64,000 nucleotides of DNA from Owenia fusiformis (lineage: Eukaryota; Annelida; Polychaeta; Sabellida; Oweniidae), in assembly GCA_903813345.2 (NCBI GenBank), contig CAIIXF020000009.1, positions 14,890,347 through 14,954,346 on the forward strand. Reading direction: 5' to 3'. Made by a program: the position numbers and the translations under genes. Below the pieces are notes generated by a model, which was given only the letters and a program-made list of their open reading frames with translations, had not been told where the DNA came from and did not search any database. Shown here in pieces: positions 22,040-33,351 of the stretch. Every line of letters starts with the position of its first letter. Within the stretch, counting starts at the first letter, position 1.

Positions 22040-24688
22040 GGGGTCAACCCAGTTGTCCGAAACCCAGTTGTCCGAAACCCAGTTGTCCGAAACCCAGTTC
22101 TCCGAAACCCAGTTCTCCGAAAATTAAAAAATTTAATTTCTTAGTAACGAATCTTGTCGCAACCTCGCGAATCAGGACAGCATAACATTGGTATCACGTT
22201 GACATCGGTTAGCCTGGTCAATAATGGGTCCGAAAGTTCACGATCATATATTTATTCTTACTAGATTCTCGGCACATAGACTTATATGGACATTCTACAA
22301 ATTTTGAACCGCATTGTCCAGCACGAATCGCACTCCTTCTTGGTGAAAATTCAAGACTGCCGCCAACATTTTAGACAATTATCACAGTCGAAGAGAATAT
22401 TCTGGCGAAAGGAATATCTATCTCATTAGAATAACGTATGGACGTCCGTGACAATTATATAATATTCATTTGATAATTTTTTTCATTCCCTTTTCTCAAT
22501 AATATATATGGTTAATTATGTTTTCCAATATCAATTGATAATATTTCTACCCTGAAAAATATATAAAAAGAAGATTTTGGTTGTTCAGTACCACCCATTG
22601 TTAAGATTTCGTCCAAATTTTCGATAAATCAATAAAATATGCTCATTTCGTATAACTTATATATGTGGCATATATACATATCAGATGTCTATCCTTTTTT
22701 CATCATAATATAAGAGGCTTGTATGTTTTAGTAGAAACCTATTCCTTTCCAAACATTTAGATTTAAGAATTTCTCCCATTGGTGATATTGTTCAAAATCA
22801 AAACTATGTTTTGCGATATATTGAACTGTTGAAGTAAGTGTGTAATAGTTTGTAGTAGAGCCAAGATTTGATCTGTATCATGTACGTACCCTGCATAAAA
22901 AATTCGTTTTTAGTGTGCCATAGATGTCAACCATTAACTATTGCAGAATCAAAAAAAAGTTTTGTGAAAAATTAGGACAATGTTTCAAAATTATACACCG
23001 GACAATAAATAACTAGGCTTACTCAATGCAGACAGGGAGTTTTAATTGCCCAAAAACTGAGTATCAAAATGCATTTGTATCTCTTTAGTATCTTGCATGA
23101 CTCGTTCATATGAATTCTTTATTTCTACCTCATTCCCAATACATTCTGAGACAGTTCAACCTTTGCCCCACGTCCTGTTCGTCGTTAGTACGTTGTCACT
23201 CGATATGATTGCCACGCGGTCCTAACTTCGACCGTTAATTTGAATTTTTGACCTACCGGATATTTGAAAATCAAGGATTACGAGTCTCATACTGCACCGT
23301 TTTTCTTCAAACTTGTTCCATTCAAAGCATGACAAAAATCTCTTCCTGATGGTACGTTATTATCTTAAACAGAGTTCCTACTTCCAGCGTAATTTTGGTC
23401 CCAAGCTGTAAGAAGGCCTTCTAACAGCTGGGGAGTGGGGACCAAAACGCTGCTAGAACGAGAGACTCTTAACAATAAAGTAATGCACCAACAGAAAGGC
23501 AACTTTGTTTTGCTTTTAATGGTATAATGGAAGAAAAACGGTGCAGTATGAGACTCGCAATCCTTGATTTTCAAGCACCTGGCAGGTCAAAAATTCCAAT
23601 TAACGGTCGAAGACCGCGTGATTGCAGAAAGTAATGACCACGTGGAAATTTTGGAACTACCCTTTCGAGTAGGCAAGTAGACCCCAAACGGTTCTAAGTA
23701 CTTCCAATCCGTCCATACAGTTTAAGCCCGTTCTCGAGAGCGTAGTTAGGAACTATTTTGGTGTGATAATAGGGTCAGATACTGAAAGTGTAAGCAGGGA
23801 CGACCTCCCACCGTCCAATGCATACAGTGGGTTCAGAATCAGAACGCGTTTCAGACGGCGTTCTGAAACAGCTCACTCTAGCTTAATTCCTTAAATTTTG
23901 GCCTGAATGCTTTGTACGTTGAGAGGCGGTACGGGGCACGACCAGTGTGACAGCGCCATTAGCATTAGGCGCACGATGGGCACATTTTAATTGGTATGAG
24001 GAGGGGGTAATTTATGAGGATCAATAGGACTCAGTCGGATTCAAAATGCAATTTTTTATTTTATCATTGGTTGCATTTTCTGTTCCTGAAGAATAACGTG
24101 GATTGCATATGTGTCCCCGATTTGTGGGAGTTACACCCCAGTCACATTTCCAACGGCCACCGTGCGGTCTATCATTTCTGCGGCCAATAGCTTTTCCACG
24201 CTCGCCGTAGAATTTCTGCGCTCTCATACTTTTACAGTCACATTTCCCACGGCAGCCGCACGGTGAATTTAAATTTCTGTTGATAAATAATACTTTTTTT
24301 CATTTTATTTACATCAGGGCAATTTATAAATGTTATTCATAGTGCTAGGAAAAGTGATCGTGAAACATTGACAAATAATGATTCAATCTTGTTGAGCCAG
24401 TTGATTTCTACGGGACCTCAGAAATGAACAAATATTATAACTCCGAGTTATAATTTCTATACGGCGACCCTGCGGCGTGTAAAAAACTGGATACGCCGTA
24501 CGGAGGCCCCAAGGCAAGCGTAGTTTTCCTACGCACAGGCACTGTAGCCCCTTTATTCTTTGTGATTCTTTTAAAAAGGGCCAGCAAGGTCTGTAGAGAG
24601 AAATAGGAAACTTTGAACTTTTCATGAGCTATCAAGGCAACATTTGGCTTAACATCTTCTTTGGGTTTCGGACAACTGGGGTGCACCC
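22040..24688. mobile_element. CAGTTGTCCG element, 2.65 kb, 9 bp duplication
   Basis: Ends GGGGTCAACCCAGTTGTCCG and inverse GACAACTGGGGTGCACCC are followed inward by copies of CCGAAACCCAGTT. The 9 bp TTGCCAAAT flanks it (22031-22039, 24689-24697), which points to a Mutator-like group. It is inserted in the hAT-like element and itself carries the CACGCGG element at 23213-23620. Frames of 68-86 codons near the right end are terminal-repeat translations and no transposase is seen. A related copy is at 3129-4308. Confidence 0.75.
23213..23620. mobile_element. CACGCGG fold-back element, 5 bp duplication
   Basis: Inverted ends CACGCGGTCCTAACTTCGAC and the inverse GTCGAAGACCGCGTG, with ATTGC on both sides (23208-23212, 23621-23625). 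Arms of about 150 bp include TTAATTTGAATTTTTGACC and CATACTGCACCGTTTTTC, with a short centre carrying GACCAAAACGCTGC. It is non-autonomous. CAC at the tip plus a 5 bp duplication resembles Transib-type elements. Confidence 0.75.
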
Positions 24689-25529
24689 TTGCCAAATATT
24701 TCCAAAACTCGAGTAAAACTCGAGTTCATTCATTTCGTCCAGTACATATTGTAAACCGGGTATACAAAATTACTGTAACTTCAAGCGGCAAGTTTCTCTG
24801 GTTTAGTCACATCTGAAAGGTGTTTAACACGTTGAGGCCATAAGAATTAAGTGTGGTATTCATTGCAGTTTTAATATCTCATATTTCAATCAAAAATGAT
24901 CTGGTATAGACGTCGCCACATACGGTAAGGACGAGAGATCGCTAGAATCTAACCAAACAATATTTTAGAAAACCCAGAAGGGCCCCTCAAATTAATGAAT
25001 GGTTTTCCCGGATTATCTTCATTATTTATACTAAAGACTGCTGGTTATCGATCTAAAGTTAAGACTTATGATCTTAATTTAATGATAGATCATCTTTTTT
25101 TATGTAAGAGTCGTGTAAACGACGTGAGAATAAGGGCACCATTTTTATTCAATTTTAGTGACTACTCTATAATATCGCCCGTTGAGTTCCTTCGATAGTC
25201 GATCTTTTTCTGATTTTTTTAGGTGTAACTCGTCATTCCACGATATTTGTTGAACTTTGTGAAGCTTTGAGAGTGTTTTTTAGGTAACGGGAGCTAAATA
25301 TGGCGATCATTGGTATATTTATTCCACTAATGAAGTAATGTTGCACGATCTCTGGGACCCAAATTCATTTTACATGCTTGCAAGATAGGCGAAACTCGCG
25401 AGTTGACTCGAGTTATAGCTAGCTCGCGAGTTGAAATAGATTGCGAGTTTCTAGAGGACAACTCGAGCCAATGTATAGGCAGCTCTGACGAGCTGTACTC
25501 GAGTTACTGACTCGGGAGTTACACCTCTA

Positions 25530-25620
25530 CTGTACAGTCTGTTTGTAAAGCCTGTCTGGTCTGTCTGTCCAGTCTGTCTATCTGATCTGTCTGTCTGGTC
25601 TATCCAACTGTCTTTCTGTC
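25530..25620 (+). repeat. CTGT simple repeat
   Basis: Irregular run of CTGTCTGTC and CTGGTCTGTC words directly after the hAT-like right flank. Confidence 0.7.
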
Positions 25621-26323
25621 AACAAAAAAAATTGTCATATGGAGTCTGAAATTGAACTTGTTCAATTTCCAATGTCTAGTTATTCTTCTAAACACATTTT
25701 TCCCATAACCATAAGGTATCCAATAAAGACCATTATACAGTTCATTTAGGTCCTATATCTAGTTGGTGGAAAATTGGGTCAATTTTTTTATCTAGGTCAA
25801 AGGTTCAGAACTAGGTCAAATCCAGTACTTTGTCACTTTTTTCAATTTTCTCGGTCCTCCTTTTAAATTTTTTTTTATCTCAAACCGATTTAGAGATATC
25901 AGTGTCCGAAAACGAGGTCCAAAAAAAGTTCTCCCAATTCAATGTCAAGGCTACTAGTCTTGTAGGAAAGGACGGGTGTCAATAAGGGCCCTATTTAGCC
26001 CCCAAAGATATCTGATAATAAAGCATATCATATTGAAGAAAAATCATTTGTGCTTCATAAAATTACAATTTCAGCAAATTTTGAGCTTTGATGTTCACAC
26101 AACAGTCATTTAAAGATCATATACCATTTTTGGAGTTTTTACAAAAAAATCTTTATTTATTGCTGTCTAAGTAAATAATATATAAATATAAACCAATTTA
26201 AATATATTAAAATGTAATATATGAAATTCTGAAGAAAAGATACGATTAAAACTATTTTCATGGAAAAGCACATAGGGCAATATTGGCAAAATGCAGATGC
26301 TATTTTGGTAGGTTCTGGGCTAA
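25621..26323. repeat. Old dispersed repeat, decayed
   Basis: AATTGAACTTGTTCAATTTC, ATGTCTAGTTATTCTTCTA and AGGTCAAAGGTTCAGAACT also occur at 33720-33900. No gene. Confidence 0.5.
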
Positions 26324-26329
26324 CAATGG

Positions 26330-26832
26330 CAGGCCTGTCAACTGTCCCGCAATTTGCGTATTTGTCACGCATTTGCTGAAGAATTTGAAGTCACGCCAGT
26401 TATTTTTGCGTGACAGAAAATGTCACGCAAATACGCATTTTACCTGGTAATTGTCAAGCAAAAATATTTCTGTAGAAAACTTTTTAAAAAAGATCGTCTG
26501 CACAGCAAAAATACGAACGCGGGAAAAAAATGTATGCATTTTGTTCGGACTTTTCACGCGAATTACGTATATGTCACGCATTCCGTTCGAAATTTTTCGT
26601 ACCTACCCCCCCCCCCCCCCCCCCCCTGTTGATGGATGTTTGAAACGCGAGCGTAGCGAGTGCGAAAAATTCGAGGTGTTCAAAATTTGGCAAGATGTAA
26701 TAAAATTTAAACCAAGGTGTTCAAAATTTGGATCAAGGTGTTCAGATTTGGACCAAGGTGTCCACATTTTGAGGGGAGGTGTTCAACATTTCCAAGTCAC
26801 TCATGTTAGGTGTTCCCAAGTTGACAGACCTG
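26330..26832 (-). mobile_element. CAGGCCTGTCAAC-ended element with a 21 C run
   Basis: Ends CAGGCCTGTCAACTGTCCCG and inverse AAGTTGACAGACCTG, with CAATGG on both sides. The sequence is the inverse of 37809-38244. An uninterrupted run of 21 C lies at 26606-26626, absent from the other copy, so it grew after insertion. Next to it is GCGAGCGTAGCGAGTGCG. The 134-codon frame is the antisense of the frame in the other copy, so neither is likely to code. Confidence 0.65.
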
Positions 26833-27034
26833 CAATGGGTACATTTCAACTGTGACTGTAGTGGATACTATTGACTTTTATCACATAACAGGGCAACATT
26901 TAAGCAACTCAAATACAAGGAAAGTCAAAGATTTCCTCACTTTTCTAAAACGAAAATTAATGATGGCCTGTGCCAAAATATAACTGCCAAAATATAACAT
27001 ATGAGAAAGTTGTGGCACAGTAAATTATATGTAT

Positions 27035-27460
27035 CACGCCCGGTGATCGTGAAAATGGAACGGAGGGGGGGAGCAAGCAATTTCTGGTAGAAAAAATGAA
27101 CAAATCTGCAAAAATTATTTTTTCGAGAAAAGGTTTATGATTTAATTGCTAAACGAATAGGTGCACGGTATGATAAAATATGTCTCATATTCTACGAATT
27201 TTTTTTAACCGATTCTCTTCTTAGGTATAAGATCTATTAAAAAAGGCGCAACGCCACCAATGTGCAAAAGTCAATGTTTTTGCTTTAAATCAAGCATCAA
27301 TGGTCTACACAACCTGCAATAAATATTTGTAAGTGACATTATCATCATAAAATTAATGACCTTAATGACTTTACAAAATATGTTTCCATACGTTGTATAA
27401 AAAATAATCGAAAATAATTAAAATGGGACGGAGGGGGGAGAGGACGGAGGGGGGAGCAAT
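27035..27460 (+). repeat. Half of the ATCACGCCCGGTGATC palindrome family
   Basis: Starts TATCACGCCCGGTGATCG and ends with ACGGAGGGGGGAG. It corresponds to one arm of the palindrome at 44238-45227 (AGATCTATTAAAAAAGGCGC, AATGTTTTTGCT-TAAATC). Confidence 0.6.
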
Positions 27461-27544
27461 ATGTCTATAAGATATGATATGATATGTTACTTGATACTTT
27501 ATATCCAGATTTTCCGATTATCTCCTCAATTACAAAGGGTCAGG

Positions 27545-27615
27545 AATCGATAACGGGCGGGTGTTCAACATTTCCAAGTCACTCATGTTAGGTGTTCCGA
27601 AGTTGACAGGCCTGA
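27545..27615 (-). repeat. Solo end of the CAGGCCTGTCAAC family
   Basis: TTCAACATTTCCAAGTCACT and GTTGACAGGCCTG only; the rest of the element is missing. Confidence 0.55.
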
Positions 27616-27879
27616 CATATATAACAAATCCAAGATGGCTGCCACAATTTTAGATCCATGCACATGTGAAGAAGTTAGAAATACACATGAATCACAAGTC
27701 CCATCCCCAATAAAATGGGAAGTTTAAGGTTCTCACACATATCAACTCCATTCCTATATACTTTATATTTGTGGTAAGGCTAAGGTCATCTAGGTAAACT
27801 TAGCATGTTCATGTACTTCCTATCCTCTGAAGCTAAAAACAGAAATAGTGACTTCAATTACTCAGATGCGAGTATGCAG

Positions 27880-28290
27880 TTACCAGTTTCGCCACCAGGT
27901 GGCTGATTCGGGGGAAATAACATGGCAGGGTATTACAAAATTCCCTTAAACTTGAATATGCATCAGTTTTAGTGGTTCACTTTTCAAATTACCCTTATGT
28001 ATGTGATGGTTATACAAATTAAAATATGTCCAGTAAAAGAAAATATTATCTGCCAAACACAAGAAAAGATATTTCACTTTTTGTAGTTTTACAACATGGG
28101 GTCTATGGGGAATCTCCCCGACCTAGAAGTCACATTTTCAAAGAAAATTAAATTTTCAAAATTAATAAACTCTTTTCAAAACCACATTTTTAGTTGTAAT
28201 TTCAAATGTAGATTCCAAATATGACACCAGTTTGACTGAATTGTGAATTTTTAATGACGTAAATCAAGATTATTTCTACTCGCATCTAGG
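27880..28290 (-). repeat. Most complete copy of the 430 bp dispersed repeat
   Basis: Combines the parts seen separately at 12212-12340 and 8764-9060 (GCCACCAGGTGGC, GTGGTTCACTTTTCAAAT, TCTACTCGCATCTAGGATAT). Inverted ends are not obvious, so the class is unknown. Confidence 0.55.
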
Positions 28291-29695
28291 ATATTGAGAA
28301 AAATGTATCTTATGGGCTCCATATACATTTTGAGTGGCTGTCCGGCTTAAGTTAGATACTACTGGTAATCTGAGATTGAGTATTATGTCAAGTTTAGTCC
28401 TCAGCCTCTCATAACTGATAACTTCGAGGTAATTGTGTTGTTACTGCAAAAACTTCTATTCCTTCATCACAAATCTACCATTTTTTGCATCTGTCAAAAC
28501 CCCTCATTTCATGTTAATTTCCAGACTTTTGCTTGTGCCATCATTAAATATATATATTCAACTTGTTATTCAGGATATTTTAAGAACTTTTCATGAGGTA
28601 TTTTATTTTCACACTTTTGAAAAAATGACGAAGTTCGAGAATGGCCTCTTAATGGCATGTCCCCTTTTCTCAGGATTCCCAATCTGAAAAACAAATTTCG
28701 ATCTGCCTTCCGGTTCGGGAGTTATGGCGTTTTGAAAGCTCAAAAATCGCTAAATTTAGTGCCCCATGTTAATTCAACGGGAAAATTTTTCATAAGGTAG
28801 CAAAGAGTGTGCTAATAATTCATAAGATCTTATTATCACACTTTTGTTCAAGGGTCACATGACTCATTTGCATAATATACAATGTTCATTTGCATAATAT
28901 TCAATATCTTGAATTTAGCCAAAAGTGTTCTGCTATCCAAGTATCACAACACTACAACTGAAATGATAAAATATCAAATATAACTTCCTTAGATTATATA
29001 TTTAGTTAAAGCAAAAATATAAAAAATATATCATTCTCTTGATATTCACTAGCAGATATTGTTGTTTGCATGATTGACATAGATGTTTTAAACATTTAAC
29101 CAATCTGTTCATTTGATTTTGGTTCTCAAATAGATATTTTCTCATCTATTTACAAGAGTTGCCTGAATTCCCAATATACTTGTTTATATTTTAAAAGGGC
29201 AATAAGTACTTGGCTGTTCTTTCCTGTCACATTCATTCTAATTAATGAGTTAAACTGTATGAAAGGTGAAGTAAGTGTCAAAACACTAATTTCATGCCAA
29301 ATAGATTTTATCTCGCACCATTCAATATCTTGATATGTCGAGAATTTAGTGACAACTCCATCGAAACAACATGGGCTACTAACTGGGCATCATATGTAAC
29401 AACCTTACCCCCCCCCCCCACTAAACCCAGTCATGTTTATGTCTTTCCAGTGATATTCCTTCCCGCGTCAGTTAATAAACTTCAAATTAAACTGAGAATT
29501 CACCTTTTCCAATTCTAGATTGAAATAAAAAAGATATAGTGAACAGTCAAAAGTATTAATTTGATAATTGATGTGTAATATCTTCATATTATTATTTTAC
29601 GTGTTGCTTAAAAATATACTGAATGATAAATGTTCTTTTAGATTAGGAATAGTATGATTTGTAGAATTGCTTCCGCTACATAATGCTGTATAGAG
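28291..29695. other. Decayed dispersed repeat then unassigned DNA
   Basis: 28400-28800 has CGTTTTGAAAGCTCAAAAAT of the old dispersed repeat. After about 28900 I see nothing recognised. Confidence 0.4.
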
Positions 29696-29699
29696 CAAC

Positions 29700-29822
29700 C
29701 GTGGGCGTAGCCTGGGGAGATTGTTGAAAATTTCTTTTGATCCCTTACCCCCTTTTCAGATCTCGCTTCACTCACAGAAATGCACCCCCCCCCTTTGACG
29801 CTTGCTGGCTATACCCCTGGCT
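29700..29822. mobile_element. Short GGGCGTAGCC element
   Basis: GTGGGCGTAGCCTGGGGAG at the left and GCTGGCTATACCCCTG at the right form imperfect inverted ends around a poly-C centre. Flanks GCAAC and GCTAC are a possible duplication with one mismatch. Confidence 0.45.
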
Positions 29823-30968
29823 ACAATGATTTATTACATGTACCTATAATAACAATTGGAGACTAAACTCTGCGAGGGTTGTTAAACCAACAAATTAGTA
29901 TAATATGATAACAAAGGGCTAATTTCTTAATCTGTCCATTTCCTTGTTTTATTACTGTCTGATCAGAACCACCTTGATTACTTTTTATGTCTAGCAATTA
30001 TTATAGATTTGATGAACTATAATCTTTACTTCTTCATTGTTTTAGAATATGCTTTTATTATAAGCTTAGTCCATTGATGTACCCATGTACATTATGGGCC
30101 TTACTAGAAGATTAAGGACTATTAAGAGAGAGATTATTAGGTTATTAGGTCACTATACAGTCAAGCCACGGATCTCTTTCACATTTGATCACTGTAAAAG
30201 TTGAAAAAATGAAATTTTAGATTGAGATATAAATCATAAAATGCATATCCCATTAGCCATGGGGTTTAAGAAGCGTCTCTCAAAATATTTTTATTACCCT
30301 TTAAACAATTACTTGAATGTGCATCAAAACGTATATATACTCTTAAATTGCTAGTGTCGATGATGATGCATACATAGGCTTACATCGATTCATGTCTCAA
30401 ACTTAATTTTGAGTTTAAAGATAAACTAATGTATTAGGTTTGAATTATTTAATCACATGAACAAAAATAAATTGCAATAGTTGTTATTTATCTTAACAAG
30501 AGAATTTTATTAAGATAATCATTGAAATACATTGTTTTGAGTTTACCTAAAGATAATTAATTTCAAGATTTTGTTTTCTAAGCTAAATAATATGCCAAGT
30601 CAACTCGTCAATCGACAAAATGAATGTACAAATTATAGACACATGTCTTCTTAAAACAAAAAACAACATTGTTACGAATAGGTCAATCACTCCTCTTTGT
30701 GATATTAAGTGCAATATAACAGTGTCGCTGATGGTCGCTTAGGTTTATAAACGATAACGTTTACATAATTTACACATTTAAGGTCTTTTCATGCAATTAA
30801 AGCATGTAAATATTTCTCCAATGAGGATCCCCTTTACACGAAAACATTTCCCGGAATCATGAAACCAGTCGGGGTATTTAGAGCACTTGATTCATTCGAA
30901 CTGCGATTGTAAATCCGAATAATAGTTGACACCGCATGCCTAGCAAATATTTACAGTGTCTGTTCTTT
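29823..30968. other. Quiet AT-rich stretch
   Basis: No repeat copy from elsewhere in the window and no coding frame of note. It is the 3' flank of the putative gene ending at 30969. Confidence 0.4.
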
Positions 30969-31185
30969 TTATCGGGTTTTCCTTTTCTTCGCGGAAACAA
31001 TGGTGTCTGAAGACTTTGAACTTGTAGATGGGGTTACTAATAAAGGCCAACGCTTCAATGTGGTTGGAAGAGTGGAAACGTCGGAGGGCGTCGATGCTTT
31101 ACTTGACGTACTGGATGTCGGGTGTGCTCGTCGTGTGGTCCGTTTTGGTTTTAAAGATGGTTGCTCAGTGACCACCTCTGCCTGA
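30969..31185 (-). CDS. Putative last exon of a small basic Ser/Thr-rich protein
   Basis: A minus-strand frame that is open from a possible acceptor (CCATCAG near 31185) to a TAA at 30969. The only in-frame start is a GTG, so it is better read as a downstream exon than as a gene of its own. The product is rich in Ser, Thr, Pro and Lys (for example STSSKASTPSD) and ends in a basic tail, KKRKTR, like a nuclear localisation signal. It lies 287 bp downstream of a basic first exon on the same strand, separated by a hairpin element. Joining the two exons is inference, as the upstream frame closes with TAA before any good donor. No domain is recognised. The plus-strand frame over the same bases looks like its shadow. 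Confidence 0.35.
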
Positions 31186-31212
31186 TGGGTCTTCCTAACG
31201 GTTATAAGGTTC

Positions 31213-31342
31213 TATTAACAAAGTTGTTGATTTTCTTTCTCAGAGATATTTATTTTTCCTTTGACGTTACGTAGGATGCATGAAAACGTCAAAAGAAAAA
31301 TAAATATCTCTGAGAAAGAAAATCAACAACTTTGTTAATAGT
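31213..31342. mobile_element. Near-perfect hairpin element (MITE-like)
   Basis: Arms of about 55 bp with one or two mismatches: ATTAACAAAGTTGTTGATTT at the left and AAATCAACAACTTTGTTAAT at the right, around a loop of about 13 bp containing GGATGCATG. The 12 bp GGTTATAAGGTT occurs at 31200-31211 and again at 31376-31387, either a duplication with intervening sequence or chance. It lies between the two putative exons. Confidence 0.7.
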
Positions 31343-31472
31343 ACATTACTACCAGAGAGATGAACATTCATAGAAGGTTATAAGGTTGTTCCTTTGCCAA
31401 CCACAGGGTGAGGATGACATATCTGTTCTGCATGCGTCACAATAGCACGATAATTCTCACGTTTAAACAATA

Positions 31473-31670
31473 TTATATGCGTGCCCTGTATTCCCGGGAT
31501 GCCTTATTGTTCTTTTCTCTGATCCGTTGAAGAGCTTCAGCAGACAGGTTATTTTTCGGTGTATACGATGCTCGCTGTCGCAATCGTTCTTGCTCTAAGT
31601 AGCCTTTGGCATCTTTCTTTTTCTTTCTCTCCCTGTAACGACGGCACTTCTCGGTGTTGGTGAGTGCCAT
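31473..31670 (-). CDS. Putative first exon, RRYRERKK-type basic protein
   Basis: Starts at a good ATG (31668-31670) and gives 65 residues with LTNTEKCRRYRERKKKK at positions 3-19 and an Arg/Lys-rich remainder ending REYRARI. A short N-terminal (S/T)xAE(K/R)xRRYRE(R/K) module followed by basic sequence is common in poorly characterised animal proteins, including some encoded by repeats; I assign no function. The surrounding 30-33 kb is the least repeated part of the window, which favours a real gene. The frame stops at TAA within a few bases of the last basic residues. Either the protein is short, or splicing continues to 30969-31185, or it is a gene remnant. The upstream 1.4 kb has no obvious TATA box. 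Confidence 0.45.
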   Translation of the reverse strand: MALTNTEKCRRYRERKKKKDAKGYLEQERLRQRASYTPKNNLSAEALQRIREKNNKASREYRARI

Positions 31671-33140
31671 ATTCTTATATCATCAGGAAGGTCTAAAAAG
31701 TAAGACAGATATATTAATGAGAGTGTGGGAAGTTATGCACATAAAATAAAATGTCACAAAATTGATTATCCCAATGAAATATTTATTGTTTTACAATAAT
31801 GGCAACAAATAAATTTCGTCTAGTGGTACACTGAACAAAACGACTATAAATTAAGAAATATCGGGGGAGGTGCATCTATATTTGAAAGTGATTTTATAAA
31901 ACTATGAACTGCTCAATCATCCCAATTCTTGTGTCACATTACCATAGCATTTCAAGACAAACAGGATATGCATCATAAGTAAATAACATGATCTGCTTAA
32001 TAGATTCAATTTAACTTACCACTATACGTTTTAATCAAAATGAACCATATGCCCTAAATCCTTAGCTCGGTATCACTGTAAAAGGCTAAGCATAAAACAA
32101 AATAGTCATTCAATGAATGTAGGTTCATTCAACAAATATATAGCGTTCGATTATACATGTGACCTACTTAATATCTGGATAGTATTTTGGAGTCGTATGT
32201 GGTGGAGTTGTTGATGGTCGTAAATATCTCAATCTTTACGTGGTCAAAGAATAACATCAAAAAAGCGTATTTTTATATTATCAATATATATTGAGCCAAA
32301 CCTTAAACATCATTACTTAACATTGAAACCTGATTTTGATTGAAAGCAGAGTGCAAAGACAACGTTCTTGTAGAGTCGATGATGATTTTGAAAAATAGTA
32401 CTTTACATCGAAAATTACGTTACAAGCTAAATATGTTTGATTCAAATGTAATGAGAAAATGTTTTACATCCGTTAATAAAGCAATTTATATTTCAAAGAA
32501 GTAAACGGGGAATTATCATGAATAGTGCAGAGGCTTCTCGACACCATTGATTTCAAGCATGGTGTCGATGATGGTGCCTTCGAGGGCTACACATAGTTAA
32601 TGTTGATTTGCCAATAGTAAATTAGCAAATAAATTAATTCCAGCTAACGTACAATCGACACGATGCAGTCTTTGTGATGAACTAGTCAATTATTATAACA
32701 AAATACGTTTCAGAATACAAAAAAGTTACTGTCAATCAACATAAGAATGATCGGTTACAAGGCAAAAAATGAGAGTTTGGAATGTTCGACGGTTGATAAT
32801 GCGTTCAGCTTATTTAACCCTGAGATAAAAACTAAATGATATTTTGCAGGATTAATAGATGTTTAATTTGATACCAAATACTCATGGTAGAGCGTATATT
32901 AAATAGCGGAATAAAAACATAATAGTCATGTAACATAAAATTCGTTATAATGAAAGAAATACTTGGCTTGAGTGTATAGTGGTAATATATAATAGTTCGT
33001 TTTATACCTTGACCATTAATGTTAGCAGTTATATAAATTTAAAGAAGAATATGAGAATGAAAATTCTCTAGATCAGTGATTTATGAAATCAAACAATAAA
33101 AAGATAGTGGTAATATCAATACATATATTGATATTCCAGA
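31671..33140. other. Quiet AT-rich stretch upstream of the putative gene
   Basis: No repeat copies or gene-like frames seen. It would contain the promoter of the minus-strand gene, but I cannot point to elements. Confidence 0.4.
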
Positions 33141-33146
33141 GATTGA

Positions 33147-33351
33147 CATGGGCATAGCCTGGGGAGTGCCCCCCCCCACCCCACAAAAAAGCAATTTTGT
33201 AAAATTTGTTGTAAAAACATTATCAAATTACATTTTGAAATGCTTAGATTGCACTATAGACAATATAGATTTTTCAAATTTTCCAGGGCTCTTTGTGTTG
33301 CAAACTCAAAGAATCACACCCCCCCCCTTACAAGTGCTGGCTACACCCCTG
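33147..33351. mobile_element. Short GTAGCCAGC element, 6 bp duplication
   Basis: Ends CATGGGCATAGCCTGGGG and inverse GCTGGCTACACCCCTG, flanked by GATTGA on both sides (33141-33146, 33352-33357). Poly-C tracts lie inside both ends. It is 205 bp and non-coding. Confidence 0.65.

Larger units (their letters stand above)
21990..25529. mobile_element. hAT-like element hosting two nested elements
   Basis: Ends TAGAGGTGTAACTCG and inverse CGAGTTACACCTCTA are flanked by the 8 bp CTGTACAG (21982-21989, 25530-25537). Terminal motif and duplication length are those of hAT elements. Without the nested insertion at 22040-24688 it would be about 0.9 kb and so non-autonomous. Its interior (24698-25500) is rich in CTCGAG and CTCGCGAG words. 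It sits in the old dispersed repeat next to 21171-21867. Confidence 0.75.
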
